Under the pieces are notes generated by a model. The model searched no databases, was not told the origin of the DNA, and saw nothing but the letters and a program-made list of their open reading frames with translations. Below, piece after piece: positions 34,768 through 46,700 of a DNA stretch of 64,000 nt; within the stretch, counting starts at the first letter, position 1; each line of letters starts with the position of its first letter. The position numbers and the translations under genes are program-made. The stretch spans positions 3,081,286 through 3,145,285 of the forward strand of contig JAJUBI010000004.1 of NCBI GenBank assembly GCA_022419385.1. The letters are read 5' to 3'. The DNA is from Paraconiothyrium sp. Pb-2020 (taxonomy: Eukaryota > Ascomycota > Dothideomycetes > Pleosporales > Didymosphaeriaceae).

Positions 34768-35440
34768 TCACCAAGCAGCTTGCCCGCCCTTACCCTTCTT
34801 GCCCTTCTTGCCCTTCTTCTTTTTGCCCTTGCCAGCGCCTACAGAAGTCAGCCCAAGTTCACCCAGGCTGGACTAACACTCACCGGGAAAGCCGTTGTTC
34901 CAGCCACCATGTTGTGCGAGGTGATCCGCGGCCATTGCGTACACCGGTGGTCCCCAGCCTTGCATATGACTAGTCCATCACTGTAAGCGGTAATCCGAAA
35001 GTATGGGCTGGATGTACTCACGGGTCCGGGAAGTAGGTTGCGCAGTACTGCGCGAAAGCAGCAGCGCGTTCTAGATCACCCGGGGAAGGGCCAGCCAGGG
35101 GGGACTCGTAGTGCGGATGGCCCTGTTGGCCAGGGTGTCCGAGGATGCCAGCACCATACGGGCCTGCGACGGGAACGCGGGGAGCGAAGTGGTGCCAATG
35201 GGAGGGCGGGGTAGCCTGGAGGACGGTCGATGCGGAGCTGAAGTCCGACTTGGAGGGCGACACGGCGGTGGGTGGGTGCGCGGCTGCTCCTGGGATGAAT
35301 GGGGCAGCGCGCGGATTGAGCCTCGATGCGGCACCAGCAGCACGAGGAAACTCAGATTGAGTATGGGCAGGAAGGACTGGGCCGCCCATGAAGGGAGCGA
35401 AGTGGGAGGTATTACCTTTGTCTCTATAGATTTGAGACAT
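34768..35440 (-). CDS. Proline-rich hypothetical protein with Gly-Lys tail
   Basis: The protein has 191 aa in three exons (35022-35440, 34884-34969, 34768-34838). The start 'MSQIYRDKGNTSHFAPFMGG' is a true ATG. The middle is Pro/Ala/His-rich and low in complexity. A short helical motif 'DLERAAAFAQYCATYFPDP' runs across the first intron into 'GWGPPVYAMAADHLAQHGGW'. The third exon encodes the basic tail 'GKGKKKKGKKGKKGKGG'. The acceptor at 34970 (GACTAG) is the only one that keeps this frame. The conserved-looking helix and tail suggest a real protein, perhaps nucleic-acid- or membrane-binding; no family is known to me. Confidence 0.7.
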
Positions 35441-36072
35441 ATTGCAGCAGTCGCGTGTGCTGTGGTTTGGGTGTGTAGAGAGGTGCTACGGAAACTGAGG
35501 CGTGTGTAAGTGGTAGACGGTCGTGGAGGTTGGTATTGTCGAGGTACAGACTCGAATCGGTGTTTTGAAGCTCGCAGGCGGGATCTGTGTGTAGTCGATT
35601 GACATACGCGGTGAAGCTGATTGTTCAGACAAGGCGTCACCACCAGTTGGTGACCCGGGCAACCGCGAAACTGCTCACTTCGTGGGTTGGAACCGAGAGT
35701 TTGCGAGGTTTTGGAACGAGATGAAGTCGAGGTCGTGGAGTGCGCTATAGTATTGGCGCGCGAGGCGTGTGTTTGTACCTCTCGCGAGCGAAAATGAGGT
35801 TGACTTGTTTACTGGCGGTGAGCTGCCATCGCGGAGCATGGGCGTCTTCATGCGGCTTCCCGTGACGCCTGCAGACCTTTACCTGGCTGCAACAAGAGGG
35901 GCGTTCTTCCGATGTCATTGTTCGTTTGGCTATGGAGGCGACCGCCTTGGTGCTGAGGCGCATGAAATGAGGAACAATTTGCGGTCAACGTACACCACGA
36001 AACCGAAAGCAGCTCTTGCCTCTGGCTTCACTGATCCATAGATCTCTCTCCAGGATGGCACCCGGTCCAGGT
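35441..36072. other. Gene-free spacer
   Basis: About 630 bp upstream of the proline-rich gene and downstream of the TMEM42-like gene, both minus strand. No supported coding or RNA feature. Confidence 0.5.
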
Positions 36073-36761
36073 CTACTTCAAGACTCCATCATCATCATCA
36101 TCGCTACTCTTATCTCCGTCCTTGACACTATCAAGCTCAACATCATCCCTCTCCTGCTCCTCGTCTCGAAATGCCTCCCCTTCAGCGTTCAGTAGGGCAT
36201 CCGAGCCTGCAATGCCCTCTGTTTCTTTCTTATCTCCCTCTTCTCTTCTGCCAATTATCACGCTTCCAGCTACCAACAACGCTGCGCCCAGCCACCATAG
36301 TGTCGGTAATGATTCAGAGAATATGACCAAGCCCAGGATGGCGGTGATCATGAAGTTGGCAGACGTGTTAATGACACTGACGCGAACAGTGGAAGATGCG
36401 AGAGTGAGGGCGCGCGTGAATAAACCCCACATGACCGCGTTGAATATGAGGTTAAGGCCGAAGAAGAGCTATGCGACATGTATGTGAGCTTCAGATCGCC
36501 AGGCGAAGGCTGTGCTAGATACTCACCCCACGTATGGCGTATTCTACGACTTTGTTTGAGCTGCTAAGGCCAAAGGCATGCGCTACAGTGCTTGACCACG
36601 AGGCCGTGAGCTCCGTTGTTGTGCTGGTGCGCATTAGCAGCTGTCGCGGGGAGCACGGAGGTTGTTGCATACAGCTTCGCAAAGACGCCATTGAAGGCTG
36701 CGCATGCGCCACTCGCTACGGCTAGTATGAGCCATGAAGACGATTTGGTTTTGCTGCTCAT
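36073..36761 (-). CDS. TMEM42-like EamA/DMT-family membrane protein
   Basis: The protein has 193 aa in three exons (36673-36761, 36527-36623, 36073-36468) with introns of 49 and 58 nt. The first helix 'LILAVASGACAAFNGVFAKL' leads across intron 1 into 'TASWSSTVAHAFGL'; exon 3 opens with 'LFFGLNLIFNAVMWGLFTRA', then 'SVINTSANFMITAILGLVIF' and 'LWWLGAALLVAGSVIIGRR'. These match the half-size drug/metabolite-transporter fold of TMEM42. After the last helix comes a long acidic tail ending in five Asp residues. Location is probably an internal membrane; the substrate is unknown. The start ATG is 36761; an upstream in-frame TTG is not used. Confidence 0.85.
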
Positions 36762-37212
36762 TATTATGTTCAACTACGTCTGATCTGTGATGTGTTGTCC
36801 GTACGAGGAATGTCATGCTGTGAGCTCAATTCCGAGAGGACTGCCAGGGTCCAGCTTAGTCACCGCGACCTTCGGGAACAGCAACCTAATTTGCTTCTGT
36901 TTGTCCATTATCTCAGGTGGTGAGCCTAGCAAATATGGTAACATTGCGACTCTCCTAGGGCATTTAGCTCTCAGAGTTCCGACCAGCCATATGTATCGTA
37001 GGGTAATTGCACCCGAAAGGACGGTTTAAAGGCTTCAAATTCTTGAAGGGCTCCATACCCGGGATTGTAAGAGATGGTGAGAGAGCATCGCAGTTTGCAA
37101 AAGGTTTGCGGAGAGAGGAAGCAATGACTCATTAACAGTATATTCCATTACGTACCACACCTGCATCTAATGTGCGTTACATCTAGTCTGATACGCCGTA
37201 TACTGTCATCGC
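36762..37212. other. Gene-free spacer
   Basis: 450 bp between two co-oriented minus-strand genes; it holds the TMEM42-like promoter and the cnxE 3' region. Nothing else recognised. Confidence 0.5.
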
Positions 37213-39526
37213 TCAAATCTCCCCAAGCTTTCCCATAAGCAACGCATCCACCCGATCTCCTCTCTTCACCGAACCCTCCCCAGCTGGCATGCATAACAAG
37301 GCGTTCGCCCCCTTGAAGCTCCCAATCCTACTGCTCCGCTGTCCACCCGTACTGCTCGCGATTAACCCTCCATCTTCTGCCACAGCCACGACTGCACGGT
37401 GGTACTCAGGCCTGCCCTTGTCCATCCGGACATCTGCATCCAACGCCACTTTCACCCTCGGCAACCCCGCGGGTACAATGCCGGCTTGTTTATGCAGCGA
37501 GGGTAGAACGAAGAGGTGGAAGGTTACGACTGCGGAGGCGGGATTCCCAGGTAGCGAGAAGATGGTCTTGGCTGCACGGGAGGCGGTGGGAGAAGAGTGC
37601 TTGGTGGGGACCGTCGCGAAAGTGGTAGGCTTGCCAGGCTTCATATTGACACGGCCAAAGTGAATTGTGCCACCGAGGGAGCGCTCGATGGTGGGCTTGA
37701 GGAGATCGAGTTCGCCCATGGAGACGCCGCCGCTGGTTATGATAACGTCGACCTGGGCAAGAGCGGAGCGGAGTGTGTCTTCAAGTACGCCGGGTCTACA
37801 TTTCTGTCAGTTTTCCGGTATCTCGGTCTTCTTGAACTAAGTGGGATGAAGGGTTCGACACGTACTTGTCGGACACAATACCCAGGTCTACAGCTTCAAA
37901 ATTGTTGCTACGCACTGCGGTGAGCAGGGTAGGTCGATTTGTATCGCGCACCTCGCCTAGGCTGAGTGGACCAGGTCTATCGTGTGGAATGATCTCGTCG
38001 CCTGTGCTCAAAACACCGACAACCGGGCGCCTGTAGACCGACACCTCTGTTGTGCCTACCGAGGCGAGAAGTCCGAATTCGCCGCCGACGACTGTGATGC
38101 CTTCGCCCCTCTTCATGATGGTATCCCCCTCTTTGACATCGCTACCAACCTCTCGAACATTCTCTCCACTTTTGATTTCATCCGTAAGAATCTCGACTTC
38201 TTTCTCCTCTTTTCCGTCCTCAGTTCGAGAATGGAGAACGGTGTCTTCCACCATCACCACGGCATCTGCACCAGGTGGGAGCGGAGCGCCGGTCGTGATT
38301 CGAGCAATTTGTCCCTCTTTCAGCTCTTGCACAGCACCGGCTTGGGCGTGCGAGACAAGAGCCACAGGATACACGCCCTTCTCAAACTTGCCTGACGATG
38401 GTATACTAATAGCGTAACCATCTACGATACTGGCACGGAATGCGGGAACGGACTCCATGGCTTTGACATCCTCTGCTAGGACCGAACCACCGAGAGCCAT
38501 GTCTACAGGGGCTCTGTCGATGATTGGGGATGGAGTGTGCTCTTCTATAAGCTTGAGCGCTTCGTCGACCGCGAGCATGGGATAGGGGGATGAGCGGTAT
38601 CGACGGGTTGGTCCTGCGCTAGGGTCGTTGGACTGTGGTCGATCTTCGAGGGTAGTGTGTGCTATCGGCCCAGCATGACCTCCGTGACTGTGCGAATGAT
38701 TGTGATCATGGGAGTGGTGATGGTGATGGTGTCCACTTGCTGCTCCTGATACTACGGGGTCAATTTGGAGGAATTTGTATTCTCGCTGCATGGTATACAC
38801 ATACCTGCAGCAGTACCACTAGACGATACCCGTGCATCCTTCTCTAGCTTCTCGACACCACCCATGTGCAGCGGTCTGGATGCCGCACCGGCCGCTTGAA
38901 CGCAAGCATGCGGCAAGAGCTTGAGCACAGCTTCTAGGTTCTCCCTTGCGCCCTTCGGCGATCCAGGAAGCGTCAGAATGAGTGTACCTTTCCTTACGCC
39001 TGCGACAGGTCGAGCCATGAGTGCAACTAATGGTCATCAGCTCTTGCCTCATATGACATAGGAGCAGCCCTACAAGGCGTGACAGCGAATGATGAAGACA
39101 GCATTCCATGTCTAAATCCTATGAATTCATTATCTTTGATCATACCAGCAACAACTTTCTTACACTAGACCAGGTGCATGTCGATCTATGAGCGGCGTCA
39201 CTGCCTACAAGAGTGTCAGTGCATTCATGCTCATGTGCAGGCTTTCTGCAGCATACCTCAGGCGTAACATCCTTGGTAGCAAAACCAGTACCACCACTAG
39301 TAACGATCAAGTTGATAGGCTTTTCACCATCGGTCCAAGCCCGTATGCTCTTCTGGATATGGAGCACGCTATCTGGGATGATCTCGGTCGATGCGACATC
39401 CCATTGATCATTTCCGAGGTTGGCGAATACATCTTGGAGAACTGGTATGCACTTGTCTGTCGACGGATCGTGGGAAGCTGTCTCGGATACAACAAGGATT
39501 GCAGCTTTCAACTTCTTGTCTGTCAT
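37213..39526 (-). CDS. cnxE: Molybdenum cofactor synthesis protein CnxE / gephyrin (MogA-MoeA fusion)
   Basis: The bifunctional protein adenylylates molybdopterin (G domain, MogA-like) and inserts molybdate (E domain, MoeA-like). It has 679 aa in six exons: 39257-39526, 39164-39204, 39074-39111, 38805-39026, 37866-38751, 37213-37795. The G domain carries 'LIVTSGGTGFATKDVTPEAV' and 'LTLPGSPKGARENLEAVLKLLPHA'. The linker is unusually His-rich, including six consecutive His. The E domain shows 'PVDMALGGSVLAEDV', 'FRASIVDGYAI', 'ITTGAPLPPGADAVV', 'VGVLSTGDEI', 'DTNRPTL', 'ITSGGVSMGE' and 'FSLPGNPASAVVTF'. Two exons are only 41 and 38 nt. G-E order is as in gephyrin and opposite to plant Cnx1. It supports nitrate reductase and other Mo enzymes. 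Confidence 0.95.
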
Positions 39527-39869
39527 GTTGCCAAAAGGGCGGTGGTCGAATGTTAGCGCTAGCGGGCATGCAGAGAGATATCCCGCAAACCAGGAGCTTG
39601 GGCCACCCTGAATCGTACTCAGGAGATGATGCAATGACTGAAGACCTTTTTTGCTAAATCGCTCATGATACATGGATTATACAAATCCATTCCATTCCAT
39701 ATGTACACGGAACAAATCTTAAAAAAAAAACTGACAATGGGCTTCGGATGCCACGCTTGCGCTTCGTGGTACGCGACCACATTCATCTCCTCTCGACCTT
39801 TGCTTGCCAGTCAACCTCAGCCCATTTCCTACTCCACTGCTTGGTCCTTCTCATTCCTTCACTCGCTAT
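39527..39869. other. Gene-free spacer
   Basis: 343 bp between the VMA16 3' end and the cnxE start. An in-frame ATG at 39673 could extend CnxE by 49 residues, but the extension has no family likeness. A run of ten A at about 39721-39730 is the only notable sequence. Confidence 0.5.
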
Positions 39870-40659
39870 TCATTCAAATTCGGGCGCGTTTGCCTGCACC
39901 AGAAGGCCGATGATCAAACCGAAGAGGCCAAGAATAGAGCTAAAGATCTCAATGACCAAGATTTTGACGAACCTACTTGGTATTAGCATGTGAAACGCTC
40001 GTTACGTGCATCTAACTTACAGAGAAGGATCTGCAGCATCCGCTAACGCAGCGCTGCTTCCGTTGATTCCAACCGATACACCGCAGATCAAATTGCACAT
40101 GCCCACGGTTAAGCCGGCCCAGAACAGTGCAAATCCGGTGTAGTAATTTCGGGGGCTCATAAGCCCTTCGTAATCGCTGACGCCTTGGAGTTTCGAAGAG
40201 AAGATGATGGCCATAATGACGCCATAAATAGCCACGACTTCGCAGAAGATGATCGAAATTAGGTTCTTGGTTCGTATCCGCGGGGCCTTGACACCTCCTC
40301 CAACGATCGATACTCCGGTCGTAAAGATGCCCCTAATGGTCGTCAGACCTTTTCGCTCTCCATGCCCAGAGAAACATACCAGGCCGACCCTACGACGGAG
40401 AGGCCTATGCAAAGACCGATGCCCAGACTCGCCCATGTGTACGGAGATATGCTTTCAACGAATTGTCCAACCTAGGATGATATTCAGCTATGGCTGCGAA
40501 TCGGACATGGCGGAGCGTACGTTAAAAGCTTCTCCCTCGCCCTGGAAGAGCATGTCTGTTTGCCATCAGTGACTGCCTGCTACTGTAGAATGATGACCTA
40601 CATAAGCCTACCACACCCAGGGCAGCGGTAGCGCCGCCTGCGCCATAGGAAAGAGACAT
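39870..40659 (-). CDS. VMA16: V-type H+-ATPase proteolipid subunit c''
   Basis: This is a subunit of the membrane Vo ring, which carries protons into the vacuole. The protein has 199 aa in five exons (40602-40659, 40521-40555, 40380-40471, 40021-40332, 39870-39972), with introns of 46-49 nt. Signatures include '[20 protein letters not shown]', '[20 protein letters not shown]', '[16 protein letters not shown]' with the proton-carrying Glu, and a final helix '[17 protein letters not shown]'. The N-terminus is short (start at 40659; the frame continues upstream without an ATG). The length fits ascomycete homologues. It shares a 287-bp divergent promoter with TOA2. Confidence 0.95.
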
Positions 40660-40946
40660 CGGGACGTAAGGTGGAGAAGCGCGATAGATGGAGGATATGC
40701 AAGCTTTAGGAGCTTTACTTGCTGGTGATGGAAGCACTTGGAGCTGGCGATGATGATTGCTGCGGAGCTAGCCGCTAGCTAGTGGTGACTAAGCTGCTGC
40801 CCGCGGTTGTCTCACTCCCACCTACATCAAAGCCGCCGGCAATTACCTTGCTTGACCTTCAACACTACGACAATCGCATACGACTATACACCCGCCACAC
40901 GACGAAACGTTCCCACCGCACTCCAGACTGCCTGCTGTCTGTCATC
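40660..40946. promoter_or_regulatory. Divergent promoter VMA16 / TOA2
   Basis: 287 bp between two oppositely oriented start codons. The TOA2 side has a CT/AC-rich leader. No clear TATA box is seen. Confidence 0.5.
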
Positions 40947-41389
40947 ATGGCTACTGAAGCGTCCAAATACTACGAGCTGTACCGCCGAAGCAGGTGGGCT
41001 CTTCCCAGCGCCCACGGATGAGTGCCTAGGCTAACAAATGCAGTGTCGGCGGCGCCCTTACAGACACGTTGGACACACTGATCACCGAGCGCCGCATAGA
41101 GCCGCAGCTCGCCATGCGGATCCTCGCAAACTTCGACAAGGCTGTAGCGGACGTGCTCGCCGACAAGGTCAAGGCGCGCTTAACGTTTAAGGTCGGTAGC
41201 TAGCAGTGCATTCACTTGACATAGACTCACTGATCTATCTAGGGACATCTCGATACCTACCGCTTCTGCGACGACGTTTGGACGTTCATCATCAAAGACA
41301 TTAACTTCAAGCTGGACAACAACAGTCAGGTCCACGCCGATCGTGTCAAGATCGTGAGCTGCAACACGAAGCGTCCTGGCGAAGCATAG
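40947..41389 (+). CDS. TOA2: Transcription initiation factor TFIIA small (gamma) subunit
   Basis: TOA2 helps TBP bind the TATA box. The protein has 113 aa in three exons (40947-40993, 41044-41191, 41243-41389). The sequence matches the whole family: '[19 protein letters not shown]', then '[20 protein letters not shown]', '[20 protein letters not shown]' and 'VKIVSCN'. Introns are 50 and 51 nt; the second has an unusual donor GTCGGT. The length is that expected for TFIIA gamma, so the model is complete. Confidence 0.96.
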
Positions 41390-42164
41390 ATTTCCTGCCA
41401 CGTGCCAAAGCGGCTGCGTGGACTGAGCGCAGGCTACCCCTCTCGTTACGAAATCTGCGCGCCATTGAACGACACAACTAGGCCTGGTCGCGTACCTGAA
41501 GATATTGGTATGGAGAGCTGCAGAGCAGGCCCTACGTGGTATGATAGCTATCACATGGGCATTTACATGAGTAGGTGTTGAGGCAACAAAGCAGTCGGGG
41601 CGCGTCGTAAGCACAATACTGCAATATGTATTTGAGTATATGCGTTCCCAGGGAGGCAACGCTGAGGCCGGCAGTAGTCGTGGTTTTGTTCCCCTAGCTG
41701 CAAAGTCCTAACGTATTGATTGGAGAAGTATACCCTTACCCCGGCTGAGGACAATGTTCTGCGCATGTACGAACTTAGAGGCTACGCACTTCGTGCGGAT
41801 GCATTTCTGGTATTTTAGAGTAGATCATGTACACAAAATTTGATAAATGTGAATGGCCCGGTCAATAGCCAATATCACATTATCTGATGCATGAGCACCT
41901 TTGCTTGCCCAATGAGTCAGTTGCTGTGAAAAGTTACTGACGTGTCACAGCCAACGACGCCGAAGAGCAACAGTCACGGTTTGCAAAAGACGACTTTGCA
42001 AACAGGAGGTGCTGTCGTTCGCTCACCTATACATCATTTCACCGAACGTGACCCGTCAGCGTAACCCAGGTGCCCATCAGACCTCTCTATGACCCTTTTA
42101 TTTGGTTGACAGACAGCACTCGACAGTCTACACGCAACCGAATACAGAATTTTACCTGACGACC
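41390..42164. other. Gene-free spacer
   Basis: 775 bp between TOA2 and the TM2-domain gene, both plus strand. Short minus-strand frames at 41180-41766 overlap the TOA2 exons and look like shadows. Nothing else recognised. Confidence 0.5.
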
Positions 42165-42681
42165 ATGAATCGCACAGCTCAAGCGCTCTCCACACTCTGG
42201 CGTAACCGGCCACGCTACCGAAGTGTCCTTCTCGTCCAAGTCGTCCTTATAGCTCTCTTCTTGACGTTATCGTTCCAGATCCATGACCCCAGCTCCAAGC
42301 ATGAAGTAGTACGGCGCAGTTCCGGGACGTTCGGTGGCTTCGACGAGCGCCCTATGACCGAGAAGTGTTACAAGCAGGAGCGCGTCGCTACACTGTTCGC
42401 TGTATTTTTAGGCTCATTTGGTGCGGATCATTGGTATGCACGGTAAGTATTGTTCTTTCGGAAGGGAGATATATCCTCGATAGGTCGAAGTCATGTGCTA
42501 CCGAAGGTCTATACTGACTTTCCTGACTGTGGACAGACACTGGGTCCTGGCTATCTTCAAGCTCTTGACTGGCGGCGGTCTCATGATATGGGCACTTATC
42601 GACGTGGTATTATGGATCGTGGGTGGATTCTACTCGACACCGGGATGCGGTGGAGGTTGTAGTAAGGAGTGGTTGTGTTAG
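42165..42681 (+). CDS. TM2-domain membrane protein
   Basis: The protein has 140 aa in two exons (42165-42442, 42537-42681) with a 94-nt intron. The N-terminal helix (VLLVQVVLIALFLTLSF) may act as a signal anchor. After a polar loop containing 'EKCYKQERVATLFAVFLGSFGADHWYA', the intron falls in the turn. The second helix pair continues 'HWVLAIFKLLTGGGLMIWALIDVVLWIVGGFY', the TM2 hairpin. The usual DRF motif of TM2 is replaced by DHW. The C-terminus has a small Cys/Gly cluster. Function of fungal TM2 proteins is unknown. Confidence 0.85.
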
Positions 42682-43780
42682 GGTTGTGACAAAATTGGGA
42701 GGGGGAGGGTACGACGAGAATGCTCTGGTGTGGTCACAATTGGCACTTGAGAGCTTTGGTATTGCCGGACCTCGATTGAACTCCGATGGCGCTATATCAA
42801 TACAGAGTGTATCAATAGAACGTGTGATCTCGACATTCTGAACCAGGTTTCATCAAAGATGGTACATGAAATCTATCGTCCTCTAAGACCCTTGGCCAGA
42901 AGCTTCACCGATCTCAGCAGAAGGCATTTGATATGCACTCTCACTTTGAAGGTTAGTTGTGGAAGTGGTGCAGGCACGTGCTAAGATCCTGTCTCGGGCA
43001 TGTCGATCGAGGGCGAAGGGCGCCTGCGATACATATTTTCCGTCAAGTCACTCATTTGAGTGTATCGAAGTAGAGGCGGTACGATGCAGCACGGAAGTTT
43101 GAGGGCGAAAGTGTCCAATATTTCCGTGCACAAGCAACAATTTGGGCAAGACCAGTGGGAAGGTAGAAGAGGAAGAGGGCGGCAGTGTATTACACTAGTG
43201 ATTATCTACGTGATACGGTGTCTAGATGGGCAGAATATGAGGGACAAGGGCAACTGTTTGCGCCCAGCTCACGCGAGGTTACCGATTTGGGTAATCTGTA
43301 TGAGGGTCGAAGGGCGACGCCCTGGAGCCGCCCTTCGAATGGAACACATGATGCGATGATGGATCTGTCGGCATGCCGCATTCAAGTGTAATGAACACAA
43401 ACCCGCGAGGGTATTGGCCGTAAGCCATATTGGATGGAGAGGCTATCTTCCGTATATTTACAAGAGAGGGGAAGCCAGGCCTGTAATCAGGGTAGAAGGG
43501 CGTCTGCAATCGACAGTGTCACGGTACTTCCCACCACGGTAAGTTGAAGGAAGCGACATTGCGATAGAACACGATGGATGTGTGCAAATTTGTCTTTTTG
43601 GGGTTGCTGGGCGAGGGCTGAAAGACGTTGCCATCTTCCCTCACTTCGCATGCTCGGATGACGCATCACGTATAACTAATGAAGCTAACAAGAGCCTCTG
43701 ACATCCGCCGGAATTGTATTCGAGGATGGATCTCTATGGTACGTGACGGGAGCCAAAGATACTGACATGACGTTCGCACT
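42682..43780. other. Convergent intergenic spacer
   Basis: About 1.1 kb between the TM2 gene and the 3' end of the tubulin cofactor gene. No supported gene; short frames at 43060-43400 have no likeness to known proteins. Confidence 0.5.
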
Positions 43781-46700
43781 TTAGCTACTCGTAGCCAAAG
43801 CAGACTTGATACTAGCAACGACTGGTTTCAAGCTTTTCGGTGGCAAGCTCCAGTCTTGCCTCTTGAGACTCTCCTCGCTGGCCACTAGCCACAAAGTTTC
43901 TGCGGCCGTAATGCGAATCTGTTCTCATTAATTTCGCGAAACCGAATCACATCATGGATTGGTCTCACCTTGGGGAAAGGATGCAGTAACATGCTGCTCA
44001 ATTTCGTAATCGTGTCCGCACGTGTATTTTTGATGGTGCCCAGGCCACGGTACACATCCAGGGAAAGATGCAGCTTCTGCATGTGAGTGGATTTGTAGTG
44101 CGCTTTTTGCGTGCAGGACAGGATGGCGCGAAATCTATCTTTGTAAGTCGCAATGGTTTTGCTCTTTTGTAGAATACTTACTTGAAAGATGTTTCCAGAA
44201 GTCGATGCATGACTTGCATGTCAAACAAGAAGGCGAAGATCTCTAGTAGTGGTAGTAGGATCCGCTCTGTCTCCAAGTTTCGCTTGAGAAGATCTAAGAG
44301 ACAGTTGACGGCATCTAGTAAATTGAACGTGCTGTCTCCATCAGTGCAGGTAGTGGGCCAGGTATCGATGGTGTCTAGGAGTGCAGCGCGCGAGTTCTGT
44401 ACTACTGACTCGGAGCCCATGCTTGCAGAAGTCACGTAACCGAGACAAACGGCTTCGATAATAGCAGGAGAGCTTGACGGCTTTAGCACGCCGAGAGCAT
44501 TCGCAAAATAGGCGTAGGACGAGACGCCTTCGGCCGCACCAGCGGCGACCGCTTCAAACAGTTCATATGAGCCCTTCTCCAAGACCTGCGCAGCTCGTAA
44601 TCGCACTTTGTCCAGTTTTTCAAGAGATAACCGAAGGACATCCGCATGCAGTTCTTCTTCGTGAGTAGAACCGTGTAGCAAGCCTGTCTCCCAGGCGGTT
44701 CCTGTCGTACTTAGAGCTTCAAGCCGTACAAGAGCACCGACATCTCCGCGTTCTGTGACAGTGTAGTCATTCAAAGCCACGTGCAAAGCATTTGAGACTC
44801 GGTCTCTGATAGCTGAAGGTAATCCAGGCATGGGGGTAGAACTTGCACAATTTTTGAGTAAGATACTGATAGCTGACAGAGCCACTGTTCTGGCCTCGAT
44901 CGAGACAGCGGATGTACATCTAAAGGGTAAGATTTCTGCAATCTGTCTTTGCACGGGGGTCGATCCGGTTCCTTCAGCACTGAGCCACGGGTATGCTGCT
45001 CCTAGCGCCATGGCAAAGCCAGACCACCGCAGGCCATTATACGATGCTTCGTTCTCCAGCCTAGTGAGCCAGCCAGCAACCATAGAGCCCGCATCATTCG
45101 GAGAGATCCGTTGCAAAAGCCTCAAGACACCGGATGTTGTTCGTGGTATCGCCTCCATCACGGAGTCTGCGTGGCGGCCAAGGGAAAGATTTAGGAGACG
45201 AAGCAATTCCTCTATTGGCACTCGTGATGTCTCTTGGCCCTCAACCGGGTATCTCATATATGACAATGCCCCCAACAAGGTACAAATTGACGAAGCTGTA
45301 AAGTCTGGCCTCATAGCTGGAGACGTAAAAGCATTGTCATCAAGCTTCAACTCTCGTTCGAGTAGACTCCAGAGATGAGTAAGATTGGTCGCTTTGCTCA
45401 TTTCAGCTGGTTCACCAACGTGTTCTCGCGCAATGTTTTCATCTATCAAAGCCGCCAACGCCGAGACCAGTCCTTGGCGTTCCTCAACTTGTCTTGGTTT
45501 GAGTGCCGCGAGCTCATTGCGCATTCGGTCGGACATGCGCCGAATCACAGTGGGGGTTTGTCCGATGGTGAGCAGTCCGACGGTTCGTGCAGCGAACAGT
45601 CGAGAAGCAGAGTCTAGAGAGCCGATGCCTCTCCAACCCAACAAATTATCAAACAGAGACTCCCAGTAAGTTTGATGCAGCTTGCCGGCTTCGACGGAAA
45701 CCTTGCACATAGCGCGTTCACGAAGGCCAACTGCATGGAAGTCAACAACTTGAACTAGCGAAATGCCTTCGTAGACTGTGTTTGGATGGCGGCCAATAAG
45801 CTCTTGCAATGCAGCGGATGATCCTCTTCGAATGTTGCCAGCTGGGTCGAGGCATGCTACAACAAGCAGTTCTATTGCTAGCACCTGCAAGATAGACAGG
45901 CCTTGCCGGTGTTCTGAGGCTCGAACCGAGGTTGTCTCGACGGCGGAAAGTTCAGCCGTTGTATATCGTCGTGACAAACCCCAAATTCCAAAGCAGGCAG
46001 CATCGCGGACGTTAGTCCCTATCGATCCACCAGTCGTAGATCGTTGCTCGAAAGCCAATGCCAGCAAAAGGGCGTTCAAGATCTCAGGTAGCTGAGCAGG
46101 TGATAAAGCCCGTCGATATAGCAGTTGTGAGAGTGTGAGCGTCAGTCCATGCCACCGCAGTGAGTCGACCGCGCTGAGATTCCGCATTGGACCTTGCCAA
46201 TAAACATTCTCATTGAGTGACGCTAGAATGGCCTCGACCACATCTTTAGCCATTTCTGGGTCAAGCTTCATGGCGACGATACTCAGTGCTTTGCTTGCTG
46301 CGTACCTCACAGGGGTGTCGCCGTCAGCTAAGGATTCTAGAAGAAATTCGATAACTTCTTCGAGAACAGTAGTCGTCTCAAGCTCTTCTATCGCTTCGCC
46401 TGCTTGGAGGCTATGGATCACAATGTTGCGCAACGTCTTGATGACGAGCTTCCTCGCTACAGCGGAGGTCTTCACGAAAGCTAGGTTTGGTTGAAGAATG
46501 ATGTTCTGGCCAACCTTGTATATGGCTGGAAGGAATGGGCCGATTTCCTCATTCGTAGCAGATGTGACAAGTCCGGAGAGAAATGAGAGTACTCCTAAGC
46601 ATCGATGGATATCTGTTGAACCTTCTGAGACACTGTCGAAGAAATTGAGGGACCACTGAACAAGCGTCTCCAGCAAACCGAGTTTCTGCATGTCAGGCCT

